Shown: piece by piece, positions 19,597-28,597 of the stretch
Numbering within the stretch: the first letter of the stretch is position 1
Layout of the letters: each line of letters begins with the position of its first letter
From: Aquimarina sp. MMG016
GTDB lineage: Bacteria > Bacteroidota > Bacteroidia > Flavobacteriales > Flavobacteriaceae
Length of the DNA stretch: 64,000 nucleotides
Direction of reading: 5' to 3'
Assembly: GCF_018100805.1 (NCBI RefSeq)
Contig: NZ_JAGJEA010000011.1
Span: 87,528-151,527 of the forward strand
The notes under the pieces: generated by a model
Told to the model about the DNA's origin: nothing
What the model saw: only the letters and a program-made list of their open reading frames with translations
The model's database searches: none
Program-made: the position numbers and the translations under genes

Positions 19597-20520
19597 CTAA
19601 CCTGCCATATCAATATCCTTAAGCTTATTCTCTTCAGCTTGTTTAGCTTTTTGCTCTGCATATTCAAAACCCTGTCGCCACCAATTACGCATTAGTTTTT
19701 TATTAAACACTAGTGAATTTTCAGTAAGTTTAGATGGTGTGTAATATAAATTTAAAGCTACATCCTTATGAGTAGCTGCTAATTTGCCCAATACTGTATC
19801 ATGACCTTCTACCTGATCAAGCATATAACTAAATAAATTTACCATTAAAGAAAATGGGTTTTTGCCTAATACTTTTTGATATTCCATATTCTCAGACTCA
19901 AGAATAATAGCATCAACTTCTGTTGCTCCTCGTTTTATTGCCTCTCGAATAGGCACCATACAACCAAAGCCGCCATCGGCATATTCACAATTGTTTTTGG
20001 TTGCCAAACTCATAAAAGGCACATAATTACAAGATATCCAAATCCAATCACAAAAATCTTCATAAGAGAAATCATTAATTGATTTATATTCTGTCCTGTT
20101 TTTGGTTAGATTAGATACAGTAACCACCACATCCTTTACTTGTTTTCGAGCGGCCAAAAAATCTGCTTCAGAAAAGCTCCTACGTATACTCCGTCTTAGG
20201 TTTTTACTTTCACCAAATGTTCGTTTTTTCTTTAAAAACTGCCATAACGATGAGAAAAAGTTTATAGATACAAACTCTCTGTTTCCTTTTTTACGAACCA
20301 CAAACGGGTTAACATTGAAAATAGTTTTTTGGGTAACGTTAGTATAAATATCATATACTCTATCAATATTGCCCAATGCCAGATGTGGAATCAAAAGGCT
20401 ACCTGTAGAAGTCCCTAGGAAAAGATCATACTCCCTTCCTTGCTCCTGCATCAAATATTGTGCAACACCACCAGCATAAGCTCCTTTACTACCGCCTCCA
20501 GAAATTACCAATGCTCTCAT
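19597..20520 (-). CDS. Patatin-like phospholipase (second of tandem pair)
   Basis: 307 residues from MRALVISGGG at 20520. Patatin motifs: oxyanion loop GGGSKGAYAGG at the N terminus, nucleophile elbow GTSTGS near residue 39, and the catalytic aspartate in ADGGFGCMVP. Serine/aspartate dyad is complete, so an active lipid acyl hydrolase is expected; no signal peptide, so cytoplasmic. It begins 7 nt after the stop of its paralog at 20528-21421. An upstream in-frame ATG at 20574 is rejected because it would overlap that gene and precede the conserved N terminus. Confidence 0.92.
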   Translation of the reverse strand: MRALVISGGGSKGAYAGGVAQYLMQEQGREYDLFLGTSTGSLLIPHLALGNIDRVYDIYTNVTQKTIFNVNPFVVRKKGNREFVSINFFSSLWQFLKKKRTFGESKNLRRSIRRSFSEADFLAARKQVKDVVVTVSNLTKNRTEYKSINDFSYEDFCDWIWISCNYVPFMSLATKNNCEYADGGFGCMVPIREAIKRGATEVDAIILESENMEYQKVLGKNPFSLMVNLFSYMLDQVEGHDTVLGKLAATHKDVALNLYYTPSKLTENSLVFNKKLMRNWWRQGFEYAEQKAKQAEENKLKDIDMAG

Positions 20521-20527
20521 ACTTATA

Positions 20528-21421
20528 TTATAAAGGATTAGAATTATTTTTTTGCTTGGCAAATTTATAACCATTTGCCCACCATTCCGTCATCTTTTCT
20601 TTATCAAAAACTAATGAATTTGTAGTTAATACAGTTGGAGTATAATATAAATCCATAGTTACATCCTTTTGCATAGCATGATACTTACCTATTCTAATAT
20701 TTTGTACTTCGATTTTATCCATCATAAAATTTACCATATTTGTTATCAAAGAAAAAGGGTTTTTAGTTGGCATACGATTTAGATAATTGACTTCGGTTTC
20801 TAAAACAATTACATCTAGCTCTGTGGCTCCTCTCTTAATTGCTTCTTCGATAGGAACCATAGAACCCAAACCTCCATCCACATAATCACAATTATTTTTT
20901 CGCACTAAACTCATAAAAGGTGGATAATTACACGATATCCAGATCCAATCTAAAAAATCTTCGTACTCACAATCTTTTAACAACTTGTATTCCACTTCAT
21001 TTGTAGAAAGATTAGTCACCGTAACAATTACATCTACCGATTCTGATTTTAATATCTCAAAGTCTTCAATAGAAATAGCACTTGCGATTAAATCTCTAAG
21101 ATTACTACTATCTCCAAAAGATTTTCTTTTCTTTAATAGATTTCGCAATACATTAAAATGATTGATACTGATATTGATATACCCTCTTTTCTTTTTAATA
21201 ATAAAAGGACAATTACTAAATATTGAAGATTGGTTAACTGATGTATAAAAATGTTTAATTTCTTCAAGTTTGGATAACGCCAAATGAGATACTAAAAGAC
21301 TTCCTGTAGATGTCCCAAGGAACAAATCATACTTTTTCCCTAAATCATTGATTAAATATTGTGCAACACCTCCTGCAAAGGCTCCTTTACTTCCTCCTCC
21401 AGAAATTACTAATGCACGCAT
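20528..21421 (-). CDS. Patatin-like phospholipase (first of tandem pair)
   Basis: 297 residues, close paralog of the next gene over the full length (MRALVISGGGSKGAFAGG, GTSTGS, then WIWISCNYPPFMSL and VDGGLGSMVP). Catalytic Ser and Asp are present. It sits 9 nt after the stop of the M1 aminopeptidase, so aminopeptidase, patatin and patatin form one operon. The paralogs differ most in their middle and C-terminal parts, which suggests different substrates. Confidence 0.92.
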   Translation of the reverse strand: MRALVISGGGSKGAFAGGVAQYLINDLGKKYDLFLGTSTGSLLVSHLALSKLEEIKHFYTSVNQSSIFSNCPFIIKKKRGYINISINHFNVLRNLLKKRKSFGDSSNLRDLIASAISIEDFEILKSESVDVIVTVTNLSTNEVEYKLLKDCEYEDFLDWIWISCNYPPFMSLVRKNNCDYVDGGLGSMVPIEEAIKRGATELDVIVLETEVNYLNRMPTKNPFSLITNMVNFMMDKIEVQNIRIGKYHAMQKDVTMDLYYTPTVLTTNSLVFDKEKMTEWWANGYKFAKQKNNSNPL

Positions 21422-21430
21422 AGACGACAG

Positions 21431-23521
21431 TTATGGGGTTAACTTTTTTTGTAAAAAATCTTGTTGATCCTTCGGCAAACTGTCCTTTAAAACTACATAT
21501 TTCTTTTTATATTTTTCTTTCTTTAATAAATTATTCAAAATTTTTCTACACGTATCTCTAAATCTCCAGTTATAGTGAGTAGCTCCATCTACAAGATCAG
21601 TTAAAGATTGATCAGAAAAAGCGTTCAGGCTTTCTAAATAAGTAAAAGCATTCTCTCTAGTAGTAAAATGGTAATCAGACGAAGTATAACCAGATAATTC
21701 ATTATAAAACTGCTGATGTTTATCAGTCTGGTAATTTTCTGTACTAAGTGCCAATACCAACCAGAGTATTCGAATATTCTTGTCATTAAAACCTAAAATA
21801 TCCTTAGTGTCTTCTAAATATTTTTTTCTTTCCTTAGGGAAATTCGCCCAAAGATGATATAATGCAGGCTCTATAGTCGCATAAGAATCATCTTTTAACA
21901 AAGATTCATATTGATCCTTGAGGCCTCGAGGAATAGCACTCATCGTATTCGCAATTGCTTGACGAACAAAAATATTATTGGTCTCAAAAGCCTTATCATA
22001 AAGTGCTATAGCTTCTTGCGAAGTGTCTCCAGATAATTGGTAAATCACCTCCTGCCCTATATAATCATTTACTGGAAAATCCAATGACTTAGCTAATACT
22101 CCCCATTTACCAGCTAGTGGTTGGGTTCGCTCTCCTGCTAAACTCAGGTATTTTTTAATAAACTCAGATTTAGTTAAAATATCCAGTGCTTCCTTGGATG
22201 GAAACTTTACATTTTCTAACCATAATTTTCTAAATTCGGACAAATCCTTACCACTAACTTCTTCAGCAATGGCAAAGAAATTATCCGTATTTGCATTTTG
22301 GAATTTATGTTTTTCTAGGTAATTATGAATGGTAATCTTAAAACTAGTCTCTCCTATTAAGTTTCTAAGTGCATAAATCGCCCAGGCTCCTCTTTCATAA
22401 AAAGTCAGCGAACTTGCATTTGGATTCAATAAAGAAGTAGCATTAGAAGTCTTAGATAATTCTGTGAGCTGTTCTGCACTCTCATATAGTTTATAAAGAA
22501 AATAATCTTCTCCAAAAATTTCTTTTTCAGCCAACAGCGCGTAATAAGTTGCAAACCCCTCCTGAAGCCAATGATGCGTCCCTTCGGTCTCTGTTACTAA
22601 ATTCCCAAACCATTGATGTGCAAGTTCATGAGCATTAATATTGATATAATTTCGATCACTAAATGCAATCTTATCCACTACAAAAGCATCAGAAAAGATA
22701 GTAGCACCCGTGTTTTCCATACCTGCATATAAAAAATCCTTTACCGGAATTTGCTTGTAATTTTGCCAAGGATATGCAACACCAATCTCTTTTTCAAAAA
22801 AATCAAATATTCGCTTGCTATCTTTATAAGTATACTCTACTTTTTCTTTGTCTTCAGGATAGTAATACATTTCCAAAGGGATTCCACTTGCAGAAGTCTC
22901 CACTACTTTTTCGTATTTACCAATTGCAAATGCTACTAAATAACTACTCATGGGCTTTTGCATATCATATTGCCAGCTTTGGATAGAGTCATTTACAGCT
23001 TCAACTTTGGTAAGTTTCCCATTGGCAATAACCTCATATCCTTTTTGATAATTGATCGTAAGGTCAAACTCTACTTTTTCATTCATATCATCGAGACTTG
23101 GCAGCCAATTAGAAGTATATTTCCCTTGTCCTTGTGTCCAGATCTGATCATTACCTTGATAATCCTTTATAAAATATAATGCTTTTCTTGGTTTAGCTCT
23201 ATATGTTACAACTACTTCATGGGTAGAATTTATCTTAAAATCTGAAGCTATAAATAGTTTCTTTTTATCATAAGTAAACTCAGGCTTCTTACCATCCAAA
23301 AGCACACTTTCTATTTGCATTTGTTGTGCATCTATATAAATGGAGGATTCAGGTTTTAGTATTTTGAAGGTATATCTTACTTTTCCTTTTACAGTTTTGG
23401 TTTTAGCAGTAATTTTCACTTCAGCTTTAGCCTTAAGAAAATCCACTGAATCCAATTGCTGCGCCATACTTCCGAAGGAAATACAACATAAAAACACATA
23501 TAAAATAATTCGCATATTCAT
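21431..23521 (-). CDS. Secreted M1-family aminopeptidase
   Basis: 696 residues with a signal peptide (IILYVFLCCISFGSMAQ). The exopeptidase motif appears as AGMENTGA (about 266-273), the zinc site is HELAHQ (298-303) with the third ligand glutamate at 321 in WLQEGFATYY. The C-terminal part is helical, ERAP/HEAT-like (around residues 450-696). It would trim N-terminal residues from peptides in the periplasm or at the surface. First gene of a three-gene operon with two patatins; divergent from recG with a 96-nt gap. Confidence 0.93.
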   Translation of the reverse strand: MNMRIILYVFLCCISFGSMAQQLDSVDFLKAKAEVKITAKTKTVKGKVRYTFKILKPESSIYIDAQQMQIESVLLDGKKPEFTYDKKKLFIASDFKINSTHEVVVTYRAKPRKALYFIKDYQGNDQIWTQGQGKYTSNWLPSLDDMNEKVEFDLTINYQKGYEVIANGKLTKVEAVNDSIQSWQYDMQKPMSSYLVAFAIGKYEKVVETSASGIPLEMYYYPEDKEKVEYTYKDSKRIFDFFEKEIGVAYPWQNYKQIPVKDFLYAGMENTGATIFSDAFVVDKIAFSDRNYININAHELAHQWFGNLVTETEGTHHWLQEGFATYYALLAEKEIFGEDYFLYKLYESAEQLTELSKTSNATSLLNPNASSLTFYERGAWAIYALRNLIGETSFKITIHNYLEKHKFQNANTDNFFAIAEEVSGKDLSEFRKLWLENVKFPSKEALDILTKSEFIKKYLSLAGERTQPLAGKWGVLAKSLDFPVNDYIGQEVIYQLSGDTSQEAIALYDKAFETNNIFVRQAIANTMSAIPRGLKDQYESLLKDDSYATIEPALYHLWANFPKERKKYLEDTKDILGFNDKNIRILWLVLALSTENYQTDKHQQFYNELSGYTSSDYHFTTRENAFTYLESLNAFSDQSLTDLVDGATHYNWRFRDTCRKILNNLLKKEKYKKKYVVLKDSLPKDQQDFLQKKLTP

Positions 23522-23617
23522 TTCTAATCAAATGTTCTGCCAAAATAACGAATTTAACACGGTTATGTGGCAAATTTTGCTTTGAACTATATTTTAATAA
23601 ATACTATATTCGTTATA

Positions 23618-25720
23618 ATGAATCCGAATATTTTACAAACTCCAATTGATTATCTAAAAGGTGTTGGGCCATCGAGAGCTTCTCTTTTGAGATCAGAATT
23701 AGGGATTCATACATATCAAGATCTGGTCAACTTATTTCCGAATAGATATATCGATAAGACGCAATACTACAAAATCAATCAATTACAACGTAATTCTGCA
23801 GAAGTGCAAATCATCGGAAAAATTGTACATCTAAAAACTGTAGAACAGAAACGTGGTAAAAGACTAGTTGCTAAATTCATTGATGATACCGGAGAAATGG
23901 AATTGGTGTGGTTTAGAGGCCATAAATGGATTAGAGACAATCTAAAGTTAAATACTACTTATGTGATTTTTGGGAAAACCAAATATTATAATGGCTTTAG
24001 TATGCCACATCCGGAGATGGAACTGCTATCTGAACATGAACAAAATCTGAGAACTGCGATGCAACCGGTCTACCCATCTACAGAAAAGCTTTCTAATAAA
24101 GGAGTCACCAATCGAGTGGTGATGAAAATGATGCAACAACTGTTTGTAGAAACCAAAGTCAGGTTTTATGATACGCTTTCTTCTGAAATTCTAGAAGAAT
24201 TAAAATTAATTTCTAAAAGCGAAGCTGTTTTTAATATTCATTTTCCGAAGAGCCAGGATTTATTATCAAAAGCTCAATTCAGGCTAAAATTCGAAGAGTT
24301 ATTTTATATTCAATTACAGCTTATTACCAAAAAGCTAATTCGAAAACAAAAGATCAAAGGCTTCCCATTTACAGAAGTTGGAGAATACTTCAATAATTTT
24401 TATAAAAATCATTTACCCTTTGAACTCACTAATGCTCAGAAACGTGTTATTAAAGAAATACGCAATGATATTGGCAGCAGTGCCCAGATGAATCGATTAC
24501 TACAAGGAGATGTAGGCTCTGGTAAAACAATTGTGGGATTAATGACGATGTTATTGGCTATAGATAATGATTTTCAGGCATGTTTAATGGCTCCCACTGC
24601 AATTCTGGCAAATCAGCATTACATGGGAATAACAGAACTTACTAAAGATCTGGATATTAATGTAAAATTATTAATGGGAAGTTCTACTGCAAAAGAACGT
24701 CGTGAAATCCATCAGGAATTAGAAGAAGGAACATTACATATTTTGATAGGCACCCATGCGATACTAGAAGATAAAGTAAAATTTAAAAATCTTGGATTAG
24801 CAATTATTGATGAACAACATCGATTTGGCGTAGCTCAACGTGCTAAACTTTGGCATAAAAATACCTATCCTCCACATATTTTAGTAATGACAGCAACACC
24901 AATACCCAGAACATTAGCTATGAGTTTATATGGTGATCTGGATATCTCGATCATCGATGAATTACCACCTGGTCGTAAAGCTATTAAGACGGTACACAGA
25001 TATGACAGTAATCGTCTAAAAGTATTTAAGTTCATCGCAGATGAAATCAAAAAAGGACGACAAATCTATATTGTATATCCTTTAATACAGGAATCCGAAG
25101 CTATGGATTATAAAGATTTGATGGATGGCTATGAAAGCATTGCTCGTTCCTTCCCTGCTCCTGAATATCAAATTTCTATTGTGCACGGTAAAATGAAACC
25201 TGCTGATAAAGATTATGAGATGGAACGTTTTGTAAAAGGTGAAACTCAGATTATGGTTGCTACAACCGTAATCGAAGTAGGTGTCAATGTTCCTAATGCT
25301 AGTGTTATGATTATAGAAAGTGCTGAACGTTTTGGACTATCACAATTACATCAATTAAGAGGGCGCGTGGGTCGTGGTGCCGAGCAAAGTTTTTGTATTC
25401 TAATGACTAGTCATAAACTTTCTGCGGATAGTAAAACCAGACTAGAAACGATGGTGCGTACCAATGATGGGTTTGATATTGCAGAAGTTGACTTAAAACT
25501 AAGAGGGCCAGGTGATATTATGGGAACACAACAAAGTGGTGTATTAAATCTAAAAATCGCTGATATTGTTAGAGATAATGATATACTCAAAACAGCAAGA
25601 CACTATGCAATGAAAATTTTAAGCGAAGACCCTTCTCTAGCTAAAGAAAAGAATAAAGTATTACTGTATACATATCAGCAATTAGCAAAACACAAGAATA
25701 TCTGGAATTATATTAGCTAG
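23618..25720 (+). CDS. recG: ATP-dependent DNA helicase RecG
   Basis: 700 residues from MNPNILQTPIDYLKGVGP. The N-terminal wedge/OB domain (PIDYLKGVGPSRASLL, then VKFIDDTGEMELVWFRG-like strand) is followed by SF2 motifs: LLQGDVGSGKTIVG (Walker A), MAPTAILANQHY, IIDEQHRFGVAQR (DEQH box), MTATPIPRTLAM, VATTVIEVGVNVPNA, QLHQLRGRVGRG. The TRG/C-terminal tail is present. RecG regresses stalled replication forks and processes recombination intermediates. An ATG at 23567 in frame is rejected since homology starts at 23618. Confidence 0.96.
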   Translation: MNPNILQTPIDYLKGVGPSRASLLRSELGIHTYQDLVNLFPNRYIDKTQYYKINQLQRNSAEVQIIGKIVHLKTVEQKRGKRLVAKFIDDTGEMELVWFRGHKWIRDNLKLNTTYVIFGKTKYYNGFSMPHPEMELLSEHEQNLRTAMQPVYPSTEKLSNKGVTNRVVMKMMQQLFVETKVRFYDTLSSEILEELKLISKSEAVFNIHFPKSQDLLSKAQFRLKFEELFYIQLQLITKKLIRKQKIKGFPFTEVGEYFNNFYKNHLPFELTNAQKRVIKEIRNDIGSSAQMNRLLQGDVGSGKTIVGLMTMLLAIDNDFQACLMAPTAILANQHYMGITELTKDLDINVKLLMGSSTAKERREIHQELEEGTLHILIGTHAILEDKVKFKNLGLAIIDEQHRFGVAQRAKLWHKNTYPPHILVMTATPIPRTLAMSLYGDLDISIIDELPPGRKAIKTVHRYDSNRLKVFKFIADEIKKGRQIYIVYPLIQESEAMDYKDLMDGYESIARSFPAPEYQISIVHGKMKPADKDYEMERFVKGETQIMVATTVIEVGVNVPNASVMIIESAERFGLSQLHQLRGRVGRGAEQSFCILMTSHKLSADSKTRLETMVRTNDGFDIAEVDLKLRGPGDIMGTQQSGVLNLKIADIVRDNDILKTARHYAMKILSEDPSLAKEKNKVLLYTYQQLAKHKNIWNYIS

Positions 25721-25734
25721 ATTATAAAAATTAA

Positions 25735-26241
25735 TTAATAATCTTCCTTTCTTACCGCATACACTAACTCATCCTCATATTCTCCAAACTTAAAAAACGT
25801 TTTTTCAAATCTGGCTTCCAGTTTAAAACCTGTTTTCTCTAATACTTTTTGTGATCCAATATTACTTCCGTATGGCCTTGCAAAAATTCTATTAATATCA
25901 ATCTTTGCAAAACCATAATCTATTATCTCTTTTATAGCTTGAGTCATAATCCCTCTGCCCCAAAAAGGTTCTGCCAACCAATATCCCAACTCAGCATTCT
26001 TACATTCTACATCAGTGTGAGGATGTAAACCAATTCCACCACAGACTTCACCATTAATTTCGATGGCAAAAATATGTGCAGTTTTATCTTCTAGGGTATA
26101 ATTTATAAAACGTACACCATCCTCTTCTGTATATGGATACGGAAATTTATTAGTTAAGTTTCTCGCTATTTTATAATTATTAGCATAAACAACTAAGTTT
26201 TCCAGATCATCCATTTTCCAAGGTCTTAGAACCAATTCCAT
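25735..26241 (-). CDS. GNAT acetyltransferase, RimJ/RimL type
   Basis: 168 residues from MELVLRPWKMDDLENLV. GNAT landmarks: GGIGLHPHTDVECKNAELGYWL, acetyl-CoA loop PFWGRGIMTQAIKEII, and NRIFARPYGSNIGSQKVLEKTGFKLEARFEK. Members acetylate N-terminal or side-chain amino groups of proteins or small molecules; the substrate cannot be inferred. Start at 26241 chosen because conserved sequence begins there. Convergent with recG with a 14-nt gap. Confidence 0.88.
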   Translation of the reverse strand: MELVLRPWKMDDLENLVVYANNYKIARNLTNKFPYPYTEEDGVRFINYTLEDKTAHIFAIEINGEVCGGIGLHPHTDVECKNAELGYWLAEPFWGRGIMTQAIKEIIDYGFAKIDINRIFARPYGSNIGSQKVLEKTGFKLEARFEKTFFKFGEYEDELVYAVRKEDY

Positions 26242-26351
26242 ATCTGTGAGTATTACTTTTACGAACAATTAAGCACAAAATTAGTCTTAATCTAATTCAA
26301 AAAAATAGATGAAAGTAGAATTTATATCATATTCAATATAATAAGATATTA

Positions 26352-27821
26352 TTATTGATTTCCTAAAAGGTTCTGTTCTTGTTGTTCCATAAAAAATTTA
26401 TTTCCTTGCCAAATAGGAACTTTAATTTTCGGATGTAAAGGCACTGATGATTCATCAGAAATTTCATGTGGCCTATTAAAGATCTTAGAAGTTTCAAGAT
26501 ATGTTTTGCTAATAAAAACTGATGTCCCTGAATACACACCTCTCAATCTACTTTGTAACACTTCTTTTTTCTCTCTTAAGATTGCTACATTAGTGTTTTT
26601 ATTATTGAGCTCATATAACAAATTTCTATATTGTTTCTGAATATCTAACAACTCTATAGCTGATTCTTTATGTTTTCTGATAACAGTACTAAAATTAAAC
26701 CTTTGCACATATAAGTTAAAAACAAATAGCATTACAGAAACTCCAAAAACAATAACGCCTAAATTAAAATCATCAGTATTTCCTATAATCATCAGACCTA
26801 TTACAATCATGGTTGCAAAAAACACCTGAGTAGCCTTACTTATATATCCTTTTTGCCTAAGTATATTAGCGCATTTCAATTCTGCCTTATGAAAACGTTC
26901 TACTTTTTGACACAGCTTTTTTATCTGGTTTTCTAACAATATAGATTCTGGAAATTTATTACCAAATATTTCTCGCCATTTTTGTCTTGACTTCCAGTAT
27001 TTATTTTTTCGTTGCAGATCGATTGCATTTTTTGTGTTATAATAAGCTACTATTGCCTTGTACCTAAAATTTTCAACGTTTTTTATTACTCGTCCACTAC
27101 CTAAAACTTCCCAAGAAATCTTAGAAGGCTTTTGGTTTTTTAAATATTCAAAAAACTCCACACACATTAAATCATAATTTTTATAATGACAATTTCTATG
27201 CTGCCATTGCATCAAAAAATCATAAGCAAATGTATCCAGAAGGACATCTTTAATTGGTACATTGCAATTCCTTTTCCAGGAATGAATCATTTTACACAAC
27301 TGTTGTAGATTATTGTTTGTTATTTGATTACCCAGATTAATAGCTTTCACTTCTGATATTGGATCAAACATCTTCCAACTGCCTCCAGAACTTAGATCTG
27401 CCTTTAGATAAACTTCGCGTTTATCTCTAAAAACTGGTAATACATGAATCTTAAGTTTATCAGAAAAAATGACCGCAACGGTATTTTTTTCCTTATCAAC
27501 CACTGCACTAGGGTAAATTTCTGAAATACGCTCTCTAACGTCATTAAGAAAAGCGGACTGAACGTTTGTTCCATAGCTTTCTACTTTCTGCTTTAAAGCA
27601 ATGGGCATTTCAAACATCATTTCTACTTCGTTTGCCCACGAGTTTACAGTCCGCCTTCCATAACTTCCAATATATATTCCACCATAAGTAGAATTCAAAT
27701 TCCAATATACCTTATTCAATTTTTCGCATATAGAATTAAACCTAAGAGAAATTATAGCCTGTTTCTCTTCTGAAATGGTCAAGTTGTCACAAAACGTATT
27801 AAAATTTGCAGATACACTCAT
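26352..27821 (-). CDS. CD-NTase (SMODS)-like protein fused to a two-helix SLATT-like membrane module; NTase metal ligands substituted
   Basis: 489 residues. The N-terminal about 250 residues follow the CD-NTase/SMODS layout: IGSYGRRT (51-58) is the GS motif with the family's R-T signature, then EVEMMFEM (65-72) where active members have DxD, and KIHVLPVF (124-131) where they have a third aspartate before the conserved hydrophobic-Pro. Thus the three metal ligands read E65, E67 and H126 instead of D, D, D. A helical linker leads to two membrane helices (about 332-348 and 353-371) and a cytoplasmic coiled tail (RKHKESAIELLDIQKQYRNLL), as in SLATT effectors of CBASS-type defence. Known systems usually have synthase and effector as separate genes. 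No other defence gene is adjacent. Family call is from motif reading; loss of synthesis activity is inferred. Confidence 0.75.
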   Translation of the reverse strand: MSVSANFNTFCDNLTISEEKQAIISLRFNSICEKLNKVYWNLNSTYGGIYIGSYGRRTVNSWANEVEMMFEMPIALKQKVESYGTNVQSAFLNDVRERISEIYPSAVVDKEKNTVAVIFSDKLKIHVLPVFRDKREVYLKADLSSGGSWKMFDPISEVKAINLGNQITNNNLQQLCKMIHSWKRNCNVPIKDVLLDTFAYDFLMQWQHRNCHYKNYDLMCVEFFEYLKNQKPSKISWEVLGSGRVIKNVENFRYKAIVAYYNTKNAIDLQRKNKYWKSRQKWREIFGNKFPESILLENQIKKLCQKVERFHKAELKCANILRQKGYISKATQVFFATMIVIGLMIIGNTDDFNLGVIVFGVSVMLFVFNLYVQRFNFSTVIRKHKESAIELLDIQKQYRNLLYELNNKNTNVAILREKKEVLQSRLRGVYSGTSVFISKTYLETSKIFNRPHEISDESSVPLHPKIKVPIWQGNKFFMEQQEQNLLGNQ

Positions 27822-28544
27822 AACTAATTTTTCTTTTTCATAGCATTCTTTTTACATTATCGGTAATCAAATCTGTATTCATAGGTATGTATACAAATTG
27901 ATTTTAGTAAGATAAATTACTGTGAATATTCTTACAGTTTTAATGAGTTTTAAGAGTGTTGTGCGAAAGGATAAAAAACGTAAGAAAAAAGCTTCATAAC
28001 TATTATGTTTCAACTTATGTTTTTTTAATCTTAATGTTAAAATATTTTATGATTTATCGCGCATTACAAATCATAAATACAAGATGTAATTTTAAGTAAA
28101 ATCATATAGTAATAATTATATTTATTAATACATAAAAAGCTACATCTCTTAAGCCTGAAACTAATTTACAAACAAACTACAGATTTTCATTGTGGTTTTA
28201 CCGTAATAATAAAAGGGATATATCCCCTATACTCTTTAACATATAAAGCAAAGTGATGATTATATCTTAAAAATGGGGAAAATTACACCTAATTTTAAAA
28301 TGAAATATTTATTAGAAAGAACTAGTTAAAAACAACAAAAACATCGATAAAGTGTAATTTTGACTAGGAAAAAAGAAGAAAAACTATTTCATTTTATATT
28401 ATTTTTACTTAAAAACCTCATGAAAAATTATGGTTTTCTTCCAATTCCTTCTTGCAAGATTAAAAAAGTGTAAATATTTTGTTAAAAAAATCCACTATTA
28501 ATAACTTGCCTGGTGTACTAAAAATTGAAAGTACCAAACTTTAG
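27822..28544. other. Long AT-rich non-coding stretch upstream of the CD-NTase-like gene
   Basis: About 720 nt without a convincing gene; only open frames of fewer than 20 codons start here (for example at 28421 on the plus strand). It is the least GC-rich part of the neighbourhood. A perfect 12-bp palindrome GGGATATATCCC lies near 28216-28227. It may hold the promoter of the minus-strand CD-NTase-like gene, a structured RNA, or the remains of a lost gene. Confidence 0.4.
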
Positions 28545-28578
28545 AAAACAAAAAACGCCACTCTAAATAAGTGACGTT
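28545..28578 (-). terminator. Terminator of the endonuclease I gene
   Basis: AACGCCACT and AGTGACGTT pair with one mismatch around a 7-nt loop; on the minus strand a T-rich tail follows. It lies 20 nt beyond the stop of the nuclease gene. Confidence 0.7.
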
Positions 28579-28597
28579 TATAAATACTTTTATTTTA

